Shown: piece after piece, positions 20,093-28,576 of the stretch | Numbering within the stretch: position 1 is the first letter of the stretch | Layout of the letters: each line of letters begins with the position of its first letter | Source: Ruminococcus sp. FC2018 | GTDB taxonomy: Bacteria; Bacillota; Clostridia; Oscillospirales; Ruminococcaceae | Length of the DNA stretch: 64,000 nucleotides | Direction of reading: 5' to 3' | NCBI RefSeq assembly: GCF_000621805.1 | Contig: NZ_JHXH01000004.1 | Coordinates: 1-64,000, forward strand | Translations under genes and position numbers: made by a program | The notes under the pieces: generated by a model | Database searches by the model: none | What the model was told of the DNA's origin: nothing | What the model saw: the letters and a program-made list of their open reading frames with translations, nothing else

Positions 20093-21358
20093 TCAGCCCC
20101 AGTACTGTCTCCAGATGTTTACGTAGTTGCCCCAAGGGGTTCTGAAGGAGTAGCCGAGTTTCGGACTTGAAACTGCATGTGATGTGCTGTTCCAGTAGTA
20201 AATGTTGTAGTCATTGGCGATGTTGTTGTAGTATGTGATGCCATAAGCTGCGCCCCATACTGCTCTCTTTACTCTGTCTGTAACTCTTGCATAAGTAGCT
20301 CCTCGAGCCGCAAGTGTTGCATCGGAAGCAAATCCGCCGCTGGTATAGATTATGCTCTCAACATTTGAGTATCTTCTGTAATATGATGCCCAGTTGCCCT
20401 GGTATGTGTACTTTGCACATACATACTGGTTTGTTACACAGTCTGCAACATAAACGATAGGCTTATCCCAGAAGGAACCTGCTGCACCGCCCACCTCATG
20501 GTAAACGATACGGCACATTGCCTGCCAGCCTGCTGCGGAATAATCCATTCTGGCTGTCTTGATGTTTATTGATTTGCAAAGCTCCGATGCCTTTCCTGAA
20601 GCGTCAACAGACTTAACTGCAAACGCATACATTGTATCTCTCTTAAGACCTGATACTGTGTAATCGGCAGAGGCAACAGTTGCAACGTTTGTCCAGCCTG
20701 TATACTGACCGCCCTTAACAAAGAGCATATACTTTGATGCACCTGCAACCGGATTCCAGTGAACGTGTATCTTATTTGTCTGCGCATTGTACGGATGAGT
20801 ATAATCCGTATCGTAGGTCTTTTCAGCGATCATAAGTGCTGCGCCCTTATTGTTTCCAACCAGCGGAACAACTGTGGTCGTTACAGGGGCAGGAGCTGCT
20901 GTGGTAGCCTTTGTTGTGGTCGCAACAGTTTTTTTAGCTGTGGTCACAGGAGCTGCCTTTGTGGTTACAGCCGACTTAGCAGCTGTTGCAGCCTTTGCAG
21001 TGGTTGCCGCAGTGGCAGCCGCTTTCTTAGCAGCGGTAGTTGTCGCACTCTTTTCACTTGCTTTGGTTGCTGTTGTTGAAACAGCTGTTTTCAGCTCAGT
21101 CTGTGCTGCGCTGAATATTGAACTGGTAGAAGCATTCTGAGAAGCTTGGAAGGTCGACATACTCAATGTGACCGTACTGTCTGTGATATCGCCTGTATTG
21201 CCCACGGGAGTTGCCTGTGCAGCTTCTGAAGCATCAGCGGCTTTCACAGCATCCGATGAGTTTGAAGTATCAGCGGCACAGCTCATTGTGATTATAAGTG
21301 CCATTGCTGCAACAACACATCTGGATACAAGTTTCCTTGATCTGTTTTCCTTAACCAT
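20093..21358 (-). CDS. Secreted cell-wall hydrolase (SleB-like) with an Ala/Thr-rich linker and FN3 domain
   Basis: This encodes an approximately 421-residue exported protein from ATG 21358. That start is chosen because the signal helix (VSRCVVAAMALIITMSC) follows directly; a longer start at 21457 is possible. ITMSC is close to a lipobox, so a lipoprotein cannot be excluded. Residues about 60-175 are low-complexity Ala/Thr/Lys. A fibronectin type III domain follows (HVHWNPVAGASKYMLFV, YAFAVKSVD). The C-terminal domain (from about 280) has WQAMCRIVYHEVGG and resembles SleB-type cell-wall hydrolases, with Glu of YHEVGG as candidate catalytic residue. It is a single gene with promoter at 21535-21563. 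Confidence 0.75.
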   Translation of the reverse strand: MVKENRSRKLVSRCVVAAMALIITMSCAADTSNSSDAVKAADASEAAQATPVGNTGDITDSTVTLSMSTFQASQNASTSSIFSAAQTELKTAVSTTATKASEKSATTTAAKKAAATAATTAKAATAAKSAVTTKAAPVTTAKKTVATTTKATTAAPAPVTTTVVPLVGNNKGAALMIAEKTYDTDYTHPYNAQTNKIHVHWNPVAGASKYMLFVKGGQYTGWTNVATVASADYTVSGLKRDTMYAFAVKSVDASGKASELCKSINIKTARMDYSAAGWQAMCRIVYHEVGGAAGSFWDKPIVYVADCVTNQYVCAKYTYQGNWASYYRRYSNVESIIYTSGGFASDATLAARGATYARVTDRVKRAVWGAAYGITYYNNIANDYNIYYWNSTSHAVSSPKLGYSFRTPWGNYVNIWRQYWG

Positions 21359-21458
21359 AATTTTTCGACAACTCAAATTGATATGCGCCGTAAGCTGCCG
21401 AAGATTCACACCCTTTCTTCTTTGAAAAGCTACTATATGTATATCTCCGCTTTTCATT

Positions 21459-21777
21459 AAATATTACTGTGTTATTTTCTGATTTGTAAAATCTGAACCC
21501 GTATGATTACAAATTGATTACAAACAGTGTAGTAATTGTAACACATCATTTCTATTTTGTCAACTCTTGCCTTGTGAAAAAGTGTTAACATTCAATTTCA
21601 GACTATCAAGAATAAAAAACCAAAAATCAGCATAAAATTAAATATACGAAGAAAAAGGCGTATTTACGCAGTTTTTGCAATAGCAAACAATTTTACATAA
21701 AATGTCAGCTTGTTAACAAAAAGTTTACATTTAAAACGTTAAAAAAATCACTTTTTAGTGGGAAAAGAGGCTATTTT
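21459..21777. other. AT-rich intergenic region between divergent genes
   Basis: It holds the promoter of the SleB-like gene on the minus strand and repeated GATTACAAA-like words in its leader (near 21505-21525). On the plus side there are many AACA/TTTACA words but no promoter I can place with confidence for the S1-domain gene. Confidence 0.5.
21535..21563 (-). promoter_or_regulatory. Promoter of the SleB-like gene
   Basis: On the minus strand TTGACA (21558-21563) and TACAAT (21535-21540) have 17-bp spacing. Confidence 0.8.
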
Positions 21778-22695
21778 ATGAGGAATTATCTACCCGAAGG
21801 ACGGCTTTTAAACACCCCTCAGAACAGGTATTATCTTCGGGATGCAGCCACATTTGAGGAGGCAAAAAAGCAGGATCTGATACTGGAAAGTCATGCTCTG
21901 ATGTGTGACCCAAAGCACGATCTTATAGTTGAGCTGCCATTCGGAAAGGGGATAATTCCCCGAAGTGAGGGTGCTATCGGAATTGAGGACGGCTCTGTAC
22001 GGGATATTGCGCTTCTTTCACGAGTCAACAAGACAGTCTGCTTTAAGATCATGGAAATAACCCACAGTGACGGCGAAACTATATGTATACTTTCCCGGCG
22101 CAAAGCTCAGGAGGAGTGCCGCAGACAGTACACAGATACTCTTAAACGGGGAGATATAATACCTGCCAGAGTGACGCATCTGGAGCCTTTCGGATGTTTT
22201 GTGGACATCGGCTGCGGTATCATTTCCCTTATTCCCATAGACTCCATATCCGTTTCAAGGATAGCACATCCCTGCGATCGTTTCTTCAACGGGCAGGACA
22301 TTTTTGCCGTTGTCAAGGACATTTCTCAGGACAGGATAACCCTTTCCCACAAGGAGCTTCTGGGAACTTGGGAACAGAACGCTGCCCTTTTTCACACCGG
22401 CGACACGGTAGGTGGGATAATACGCTCGGTTGAGGATTACGGCGTATTTGTGGAGCTTACGCCTAACCTTGCAGGGCTTGCAGAACCGCAGGGAGGGATA
22501 CGTGTGGGACAGTCGGCAAGCGTATACATAAAGGCGATAATACCCGATAAAATGAAGGTGAAGCTGATAATCATAGATGTATTTGATAACTGCGCCTTCC
22601 CGGCAAAATACGATTACTTCATTAACTCAGGTCACATAGACAGCTGGGTCTATTCCACATCAAACGCCAATAAGCACATATCTACGGAGTTTTGA
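21778..22695 (+). CDS. S1-domain RNA-binding protein
   Basis: This 305-residue cytoplasmic protein is related to ribosomal protein S1. At least two S1 (OB-fold) repeats are clear: KRGDIIPARVTHLEPFGCFV with DIGCGIISLIPIDSIS, and FHTGDTVGGIIRSVEDYGVF with VELTPNLAGLAEP. A less typical N-terminal S1-like repeat (SHALMCDPKHDLIVELPFGK) comes first. Such proteins bind mRNA and help translation initiation or RNA turnover. No ribosomal partner is nearby. A GC-rich hairpin follows the stop. Confidence 0.82.
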   Translation: MRNYLPEGRLLNTPQNRYYLRDAATFEEAKKQDLILESHALMCDPKHDLIVELPFGKGIIPRSEGAIGIEDGSVRDIALLSRVNKTVCFKIMEITHSDGETICILSRRKAQEECRRQYTDTLKRGDIIPARVTHLEPFGCFVDIGCGIISLIPIDSISVSRIAHPCDRFFNGQDIFAVVKDISQDRITLSHKELLGTWEQNAALFHTGDTVGGIIRSVEDYGVFVELTPNLAGLAEPQGGIRVGQSASVYIKAIIPDKMKVKLIIIDVFDNCAFPAKYDYFINSGHIDSWVYSTSNANKHISTEF

Positions 22696-22699
22696 CACA

Positions 22700-22740
22700 A
22701 AAAGCCGCATCGGAGATAAACTCTGATGCGGCTCACACTA
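22700..22740 (+). terminator. Hairpin after the S1-domain gene
   Basis: AGCCGCATC-GGAGATAAACTCT-GATGCGGCT gives a strong stem, but there is no long T-run after it. Confidence 0.55.
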
Positions 22741-22862
22741 TATATAGTATAGGAAAGCATTTTGAACCTATACATTTATTACAAATTGTTACCGCTTGCA
22801 ACATCTTTTCTGTGCAATTTTATTACAAAGCTGTAACTATTGAAGAAACCAGGGAACAAAGA

Positions 22863-24125
22863 CTACTTTTTTATCTTCTCCCAATAAGCCTTTGACATCT
22901 TCTCGGTCTTATTGTCACCGTACTCATAATACTTCCTGCCGGCAAGGTTATCGGGAAGATACTGCTGCTGCACCCAATGGTTGGGAAAATCGTGAGGATA
23001 GAGATAGTGCTGTCCCTTTTCAGAAGCCTCATCGCCATCAAAGTGCTTATTCTGAAGTGCTCGGGGAAAGCCCGTAGCTTCGCCATTTCTCACGTCTGAA
23101 AGTGCCATATCCACCGCCATTATTGCGCTGTTTGACTTAGGTGCTGTGGCAAGCAGTATGGCAGCTTCGGCAAGGGGTATCCTTGCCTCCGGCAGTCCAA
23201 GCTGCATTGCGCTGTCAACGCAGGCTTTGACTATGGGCACAGCCATTGGATATGCAAGCCCTATGTCCTCACTGGCGATGACCAGCAGACGCCTGCTCAG
23301 AGAGATTATATCCCCTGCCTCGCAGAGTCTTGCGGCATAATGCACTGCTGCATCGGGATCGGAGCCTCTGATGGACTTTTGCAGGGCAGAAAGAGTATCG
23401 TAATGCTCATCTCCGTCACGGTCATAGCGCATATTGCTGCGCTGGGTAAGAGCATTTGCCGTGTCCATGGTGACTTTAAGCACGCTGCCGTCATCGTCGG
23501 CACTCAAAAGGCAAAGCTCCACGGTATTCATTGCCTTTCTCACGTCACCGCCGCAGCCTTGTGAGATATGCTCCACCACCCCGTTTGACAGCTGAAGCTT
23601 TCTTCCAAGCTCATCAGCCATAAACTGGAACGCTCTTCTAACCGCCAACTGTATTTCGTCCGGGATAACAGGTTTGAACTCGAACATGGTGCAGCGGCTT
23701 ATTATGGCGTTATAGACATAAAAATACGGGTTTTCGGTGGTTGAAGCGATAAGTGTTATGCTTCCGTCTTCAATATATTCCAAAAGCGACTGCTGCTGTT
23801 TCTTGTTAAGGTACTGTATCTCATCAAGGTACAGAAGTATCCCGTTAATTCCGCTGAAAGTCCGTGTCTGGGCGATTATCTCTTTTATATCGGAGATAGA
23901 CGCAGAGGTGCCGTTGAGCTTATGAAGCTCCATATCCGTACGCTTTGCAATTATCCTGGCGATAGTTGTCTTGCCCACCCCTGACGGACCGTAAAATATC
24001 ATATTGGGTATCCTGCCGCTTTCAATTATCCTGCGCAGCGGCTTGCCCTCACCTACCAGATGTGTCTGTCCCACTACATCATCAAGGACTGTGGGTCTTA
24101 TTCTTTCTGCAAGTGGTGTTCCCAT
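22863..24125 (-). CDS. rarA: Replication-associated recombination protein A (RarA/MgsA)
   Basis: This 420-residue AAA+ ATPase of the clamp-loader type acts at stalled replication forks. Walker A is GPSGVGKTT (46-54) and Walker B is LLYLDEIQ (Asp101-Glu102). The family's PRFRP-like N-terminus is LAERIRPTVLDDVVGQTHLV. The C-terminal tetramerisation part is recognised by AIRGSDPDAAVHYAARL-like sequence (here SIRGSDPDAAVHYAARLCEA) and ASEDIGLAYP. The length is standard. It lies 16 bp after a small unknown gene and shares its promoter. Confidence 0.96.
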   Translation of the reverse strand: MGTPLAERIRPTVLDDVVGQTHLVGEGKPLRRIIESGRIPNMIFYGPSGVGKTTIARIIAKRTDMELHKLNGTSASISDIKEIIAQTRTFSGINGILLYLDEIQYLNKKQQQSLLEYIEDGSITLIASTTENPYFYVYNAIISRCTMFEFKPVIPDEIQLAVRRAFQFMADELGRKLQLSNGVVEHISQGCGGDVRKAMNTVELCLLSADDDGSVLKVTMDTANALTQRSNMRYDRDGDEHYDTLSALQKSIRGSDPDAAVHYAARLCEAGDIISLSRRLLVIASEDIGLAYPMAVPIVKACVDSAMQLGLPEARIPLAEAAILLATAPKSNSAIMAVDMALSDVRNGEATGFPRALQNKHFDGDEASEKGQHYLYPHDFPNHWVQQQYLPDNLAGRKYYEYGDNKTEKMSKAYWEKIKK

Positions 24126-24141
24126 GTTTTATTCCTGCCTG

Positions 24142-24435
24142 TCATTCGTCAAGTACATTTTTTATCATGCTGAAATTCATTTTATAAGCACGGCTGTTGA
24201 TCTTCAAGAGCAGATACTCCCTTGCCACGAGCACAGCCTCCTGCGCTTTGGTGTTCTCGGCACCAACAAAGTTCTTATAGATTATCAGCTGTGAAGAGCT
24301 GACTTTCATAAGGACGTGATTCAGACACTCAAAAGTGCCTCGGCAGACATGGCGTGAGCTTACAAAGTTAAAAAGATCCTCATAGGTTGCATCGGTTACT
24401 TCCTGCTCCAAAAACTCATCAAGAACTGCATTCAT
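24142..24435 (-). CDS. Conserved-looking small protein, unknown
   Basis: This 97-residue soluble protein is rich in helix-formers (NAVLDEFLEQEVTDATYEDL at the start, AQEAVLVAREYLLLKINSRA later). AAGGAGG lies ten bases before ATG 24435, and its own promoter is at 24468-24496. It is the first gene of a two-gene operon with rarA. I recognise no family. Confidence 0.7.
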   Translation of the reverse strand: MNAVLDEFLEQEVTDATYEDLFNFVSSRHVCRGTFECLNHVLMKVSSSQLIIYKNFVGAENTKAQEAVLVAREYLLLKINSRAYKMNFSMIKNVLDE

Positions 24436-24467
24436 GGCTAAAAGACCTCCTTTTTATCCTCCACACC

Positions 24468-24496
24468 ATTATACCACACTTGTCTCCCCTTTTCAA
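24468..24496 (-). promoter_or_regulatory. Promoter of the small gene-rarA operon
   Basis: On the minus strand TTGAAA (24491-24496) and TATAAT (24468-24473) have 17-bp spacing with a TGTGG extension. It is back-to-back with the promoter at 24514-24542. Confidence 0.85.
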
Positions 24497-24513
24497 GAAT
24501 TTTAGCAAAGCAC

Positions 24514-24542
24514 TTGAAGAAAATTATCATTTGTGGTATAAT
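24514..24542 (+). promoter_or_regulatory. Promoter of the SGNH-PIN-YfcE operon
   Basis: TTGAAG and TATAAT have 17-bp spacing with a TGTGG extension. Confidence 0.85.
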
Positions 24543-24586
24543 GAGTCTGAAAACAAAGTGCCTTTTTAAGCCAAGGGGGTCATGAC

Positions 24587-25750
24587 ATGAAAAGAAAAAT
24601 CCTGAGCATATTTCTTATCTGCGCATTTGTATTTACGTCGTCCTTTACCGCCTTTGCAGATGACAGCTCCCAATCGGCAAGCCTGACTCAGACCGACGCA
24701 CCCGGCAAAATAGTTTTCCTTGGTGACTCTATTGCGGCAGGTTACGGGCTTGCGGGCTACACCGGTTCCACAACAGCAAGTCCAAAGGACAGCTATGCAA
24801 GCATACTTGGTGAGAAATACAAGGGTGAACTTTCAGACATCACACAGGCTCAGATGGTCAACCTTGCGGTTTCGGGGTACACATCAACACAGGTGCTTAA
24901 AAGTCTTGAGAACCAGCAGACACTGGAGCAGCTCACAGGCAGCGACGTTGTGGTCATATCCGCAGGCGGAAACGACGTTATGGGACCGCTGCTTGCATTT
25001 GTTTATGTGGGACTGGGGGTAAAGTCACAGGAGGACATGAACAAGCTTGACCCGAAGGTTTTTTCAGACCCTAAGACTGAGCTTAAAATGAAGCCCACTC
25101 TGGCGCTTATCACCATGAACATTAAAGCTTTCACCGAAAACATCAGAAAGATATCCGAGATGATCCATAGCAAAACAAATGCCCGGATCATTGTCCAGAC
25201 GGTATACAACCCCCTTGACTCGGAACCCAGATACGCAGACCTTTCAAAGATCGTCGATGAAAAGCTTGGAGAACTGAACAAGGCGATAAACGATTGCTCC
25301 GACGCAGGAAAGAACTACACGGTATGCGATATATCCAAGGCTTTTGCAGGAAAATCGTCACAGCTCACAAACATAGATAAACTGGATATTCACCCATCTG
25401 CGGCTGGTCACAAGGTGATCGCAGATGAGCTTGACAAGATAATAAAGACAGAAAAATACAGCGTCCAGGTCAAGCCTGCGGTGACAAACTCATCACCGAC
25501 TGAAAGCAGCGCACCGGAGTCTGTTTCCCCAGCGCAGGACAGCAGCTCTGCGGCATCACAGGAAACGTCATCACAGCAGGACAAGGACAGCTCCGTAGAG
25601 AGCACATCGGAATCTTTCACCGATGATGACAGCAAAGGCAGCGATAAAAAAATAGATAAAAGCACCCTTTATGTTACTCTGGGGCTGTTCTTCGGCGGAT
25701 TTATTGCGGTGTTTGCCATTGTTATGATAAAGTTCAAAAAAAGCAGATAG
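24587..25750 (+). CDS. Secreted, membrane-anchored SGNH/GDSL hydrolase
   Basis: This 387-residue extracellular lipase/esterase-type hydrolase starts with a signal peptide (residues 1-24, KRKILSIFLICAFVF, cut after AFA). The SGNH blocks are in order: GDSIAAGYGL with nucleophile Ser48, a Gly-containing block near LAVSGYTSTQVL, SAGGNDVMG, and DIHPSAAGHK with the Asp-His pair. A Ser/Glu-rich linker (about 305-350) leads to a C-terminal membrane helix (LYVTLGLFFGGFIAVFAIVM) and a basic tail, so the enzyme is tethered outside. The natural substrate (acyl or acetyl esters on surface polymers) is not known. It is first in a three-gene operon. Confidence 0.88.
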   Translation: MKRKILSIFLICAFVFTSSFTAFADDSSQSASLTQTDAPGKIVFLGDSIAAGYGLAGYTGSTTASPKDSYASILGEKYKGELSDITQAQMVNLAVSGYTSTQVLKSLENQQTLEQLTGSDVVVISAGGNDVMGPLLAFVYVGLGVKSQEDMNKLDPKVFSDPKTELKMKPTLALITMNIKAFTENIRKISEMIHSKTNARIIVQTVYNPLDSEPRYADLSKIVDEKLGELNKAINDCSDAGKNYTVCDISKAFAGKSSQLTNIDKLDIHPSAAGHKVIADELDKIIKTEKYSVQVKPAVTNSSPTESSAPESVSPAQDSSSAASQETSSQQDKDSSVESTSESFTDDDSKGSDKKIDKSTLYVTLGLFFGGFIAVFAIVMIKFKKSR

Positions 25751-25775
25751 AGATCAGACTGAAAGGTAGGAAACA

Positions 25776-26771
25776 ATGAAGATATATCTTGTTGATTTTG
25801 AGAACGTTAAATCAAAAGGTCTTGAGGGAGTTGACAAACTCAGCGAGACAGACAGCGTTATCATTTTTTTCAGCGAAAACTCCGACACACTCAGCTTTGA
25901 GATGCACCAGAAGGTGCTGTCGTCAAAGGCTGATATAGAATATTTCAAGGTTAGCGTGGGCGGCAAGAATGCCCTTGATTTTCAACTGTCCACCCTGCTG
26001 GGTTACATGGTAGCAAAGGAAACTTACTCCCATATCTTTGTTATAAGCAACGACAAGGGATTTGATTTTCTCCACGCCTTTTGGGGCGGTAACTATATCG
26101 ACACGCCAAAGACCCATGTTTACAGGACAAAAACCATAAGTGGAGCTATCGAGTACACAATAAACGAAGCTTCAAATCAGAAGGTCAGAGCAGAGGCTGA
26201 AACAGAGTCTGAGGATACGGACGATGCACAGCAGGAAGCTGTGACCCGGCAGGCAGTACAGGAGAAAGCTGCTGAGGAAAAAAGCGAACCTTCTGCAAAG
26301 CGCAGGTCTTCGGCAAGAAAGGTTCAGGACTTTGACACCACCTTCAAGGGGCTCTTAAAGGACGCCTGCGATGAAAACAGCTACGGCATCGTAAAAGAGC
26401 TTTTCATTAAGTCGCAGACAAAAGAGGAATTCCACAACTCACTTGCAAAGGAATACAAGCAGGACGGCACGGAAATATACAAGGCTGTGAAATCAAGGTA
26501 CATAAAGCTCAAAGAAAAGCTGGAAAAAGAGCTTGCAAAGGCACCTGCACCACAGCAGGAGCAGCCCGCCGACAAGCTTGACGAGATACTTGCACAAAGC
26601 TGTTCGGCAGAAAACATCCAGCGCATTCGCAGATGTATCGAGAACACCGCCAGCAAAAAGGAGCTTTACATAAGCATGGTCAAGGAGTTCCAGAAGAAAA
26701 AGGGCTGCGAATATTACAACATCATCAAGCCGCATTACAGCGAGATAACACAGAAAGTTAGTGAAAGCTGA
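25776..26771 (+). CDS. PIN/NYN-like nuclease with a duplicated C-terminal module
   Basis: This 331-residue cytoplasmic protein has an N-terminal PIN-like RNase fold (1-130). Acidic candidates for metal binding are Asp7 in YLVDFENV, Asp68 in NALDFQL and Asp93/Asp97 in SNDKGFDF. A charged linker (135-185) follows. Then come two similar helical modules, about 186-245 (FDTTFKGLLKDACDENSYGI, ending IYKAVKSRYIKL) and about 268-325 (LDEILAQSCSAENIQRIRRC, ending YYNIIKPHYSEI). The duplication is seen directly; the module has no name I know. The stop codon overlaps the ATG of the phosphoesterase gene. Confidence 0.75.
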   Translation: MKIYLVDFENVKSKGLEGVDKLSETDSVIIFFSENSDTLSFEMHQKVLSSKADIEYFKVSVGGKNALDFQLSTLLGYMVAKETYSHIFVISNDKGFDFLHAFWGGNYIDTPKTHVYRTKTISGAIEYTINEASNQKVRAEAETESEDTDDAQQEAVTRQAVQEKAAEEKSEPSAKRRSSARKVQDFDTTFKGLLKDACDENSYGIVKELFIKSQTKEEFHNSLAKEYKQDGTEIYKAVKSRYIKLKEKLEKELAKAPAPQQEQPADKLDEILAQSCSAENIQRIRRCIENTASKKELYISMVKEFQKKKGCEYYNIIKPHYSEITQKVSES

Positions 26772-27286
26772 TGAAACTCTTTATTGCCTCGGATATCCAC
26801 GGCTCGGCGCACTGGTGCAGGAAGATGCTGGACGCTTTTGAGAACAGCGGTGCTGAAAAGCTTGTTCTTCTTGGAGATATCCTTTACCACGGTCCGAGAA
26901 ACCAACTGCCCGACGGATACGACCCAAAGCAGGTCATTGCCATGCTCAACCCATTGAGGGACAAGATCCTTTGCGTGCGTGGCAACTGCGACACGGAGGT
27001 TGACCAGATGGTACTGGACTTCCCTGTGCTTGCGGATTACTGCTGGATATACGCAGACGGCTGCAAGCTGTTTCTGACCCACGGACACCACTTTAACCCG
27101 GAGGAGCTGCCGCCTCTTTCAAAGGGCGACTTTCTCCTTAACGGGCACACCCACATTCCTATGATAAAGGACATGGGCGACTACACATATGTAAACTGCG
27201 GGTCTGTTGCCATACCAAAGGAAAACTCGTCTCACAGCTACATTATCTTTGAAAACGGACAATTCTGTCTGATGTCACTTGAATAG
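26771..27286 (+). CDS. yfcE: YfcE-type metallophosphoesterase
   Basis: This 171-residue dinuclear-metal phosphodiesterase is of the MJ0936/YfcE family. The motifs are complete: Asp8-x-His10 in ASDIHG, Gly-Asp36 in LLGDILYHGP, GNCDTE, and the two histidine motifs LTHGHHF and NGHTHIP. Members cleave artificial phosphodiesters; the natural substrate is uncertain. Its start overlaps the end of the PIN-like gene (ATGA), so the two are translationally coupled. A terminator follows. Confidence 0.92.
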   Translation: MKLFIASDIHGSAHWCRKMLDAFENSGAEKLVLLGDILYHGPRNQLPDGYDPKQVIAMLNPLRDKILCVRGNCDTEVDQMVLDFPVLADYCWIYADGCKLFLTHGHHFNPEELPPLSKGDFLLNGHTHIPMIKDMGDYTYVNCGSVAIPKENSSHSYIIFENGQFCLMSLE

Positions 27287-27297
27287 CAAAACAAAAA

Positions 27298-27321
27298 CCA
27301 CCCTTTTCGGGTGGCTTTTTT
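27298..27321 (+). terminator. Intrinsic terminator of the SGNH-PIN-YfcE operon
   Basis: CCACCC-TTTTC-GGGTGG is followed by seven T. The minus strand also ends the DUF4317 gene here. Confidence 0.85.
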
Positions 27322-27323
27322 AA

Positions 27324-28481
27324 TCATACCGGTTCGGCTATCTTATTTTCTTCAATGGCAGTTTCAAGTCCGTTCACAGACATTTTATCGTCCAGCTCGA
27401 TAACAAGACACTTTTTACCGCCTACCGTCTGGGTGCGGACCTTGTCCATTCCCTCCTTGGAGATGTTTACCGTTACGCCGGGGACAGACAGCACGGTCTT
27501 TTTGTCCACAAGGTTTGCACAGGTAAGCTCCTTTTCACCCAAGGCAGTTTCGTACACCTTTGGCAGGTGTTCCAGTTTCTGCTGGCTTATGCCCGATTCC
27601 CACAGGATAGAGGATATATCCCTGCTGTTTACCGTTGGTATCTCGGTGTCATGGGCACTTCGGTCGATTATATCCTGTATCTTGTTATTGACTGTATTGA
27701 TTACCTTCAGGTCAAGCTCCTCACCGCAGACATTGTTCATTATGGCGTGGAACGTTACTTTCTCGCTGACTCCGCTCATGGAATACTCACAGCCCAGAAG
27801 CTCATCTACAATGGACGAATTGGGCTTTTTTGCATTCTTGGTATAATACAGCACCCCGTTGATGTCAGACTGTCTGTCGGAAAACAGGGGGAACAAAAAG
27901 CCGTCTGTTGGCGGGTCAACTATCCTGTCGGCGGTATCCTTTTTAGCGATAGAGTTGCTTTCCTCGTCATAGATAAGCCCGTCGATACGCAGATTTACAG
28001 GGCATATCGCAGTTATGATAAAGTTATAGTTATTATCGCTCTCCATATCGCTTTCAAGATTTTTGTTCTTGCTTATGACCGCATATGTACAATGGGCAAC
28101 AAAAATAGTATAGGTGGATATATACTCCATTTTCTCGATAATACGCTGGATATACTTATTGACAAGCTCCTCATCGGTAAGCTTGCTGCGCAGCACCTGG
28201 TTCATAAAAAGCTGTGCTCCCCCTTCAAGGTAAGCGTCCTTAGGAAAATGGTACTCCAGCAGATTCTTTCCGATAGAGCCTGAAAGTATCTTTTTGAGGT
28301 ACGCCACGATAAGCTCGCTTTCATCCTCCGGGATAAGATTATTCATACGGTTGGTCATGCACTTGACCTTCTTTTCCGCATCAACACAGGCTGTGACCAC
28401 ATGGTTTATGGTGAAAAAGCCGCTATCCTTATCAAGATTTCTTTTTATCTCGTTTATCTCTTTTTTATTCATTTTTGCCAT
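27324..28481 (-). CDS. DUF4317 family protein
   Basis: This 385-residue soluble protein is recognised as DUF4317 by its start (NKKEINEIKRNLDKDSGFFT) and general pattern. The function is unknown. It has no signal peptide or membrane helix. ATG 28481 follows ACGGAGG, and a dedicated promoter is at 28507-28535. It is a single gene, convergent with the YfcE operon. Confidence 0.8.
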   Translation of the reverse strand: MAKMNKKEINEIKRNLDKDSGFFTINHVVTACVDAEKKVKCMTNRMNNLIPEDESELIVAYLKKILSGSIGKNLLEYHFPKDAYLEGGAQLFMNQVLRSKLTDEELVNKYIQRIIEKMEYISTYTIFVAHCTYAVISKNKNLESDMESDNNYNFIITAICPVNLRIDGLIYDEESNSIAKKDTADRIVDPPTDGFLFPLFSDRQSDINGVLYYTKNAKKPNSSIVDELLGCEYSMSGVSEKVTFHAIMNNVCGEELDLKVINTVNNKIQDIIDRSAHDTEIPTVNSRDISSILWESGISQQKLEHLPKVYETALGEKELTCANLVDKKTVLSVPGVTVNISKEGMDKVRTQTVGGKKCLVIELDDKMSVNGLETAIEENKIAEPV

Positions 28482-28506
28482 TCCTCCGTTTTAGTAGCTG
28501 ATTACC

Positions 28507-28535
28507 AGTATACCACATTTCAGGCATTTTTGCAA
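28507..28535 (-). promoter_or_regulatory. Promoter of the DUF4317 gene
   Basis: On the minus strand TTGCAA (28530-28535) and TATACT (28507-28512) have 17-bp spacing with a TGTGG extension. Confidence 0.75.
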
Positions 28536-28576
28536 CAAAAAACAGCCGACAGTTTACGCCGCCGGCTGACATTTTT
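28536..28576 (-). terminator. Terminator of the oadA operon
   Basis: CAGCCGGCGGCGTAAACTGT, read on with CGGCTG, forms a GC-rich stem followed by six T on the minus strand, right after the OadA-type stop. Confidence 0.8.

Noticed and set aside
20759-21140. Open frames on the plus strand rich in Cys/Ser/Gly or Ala/Val opposite the SleB-like gene
   Set aside because: They are antisense shadows of the Ala/Thr/Lys-rich linker, without ribosome sites.
20093-21527. Possible cyclic-di-AMP or cyclic-di-GMP riboswitch before the SleB-like cell-wall gene
   Set aside because: Cell-wall hydrolases often have such switches, but none of the conserved core words of those classes was found in the leader.
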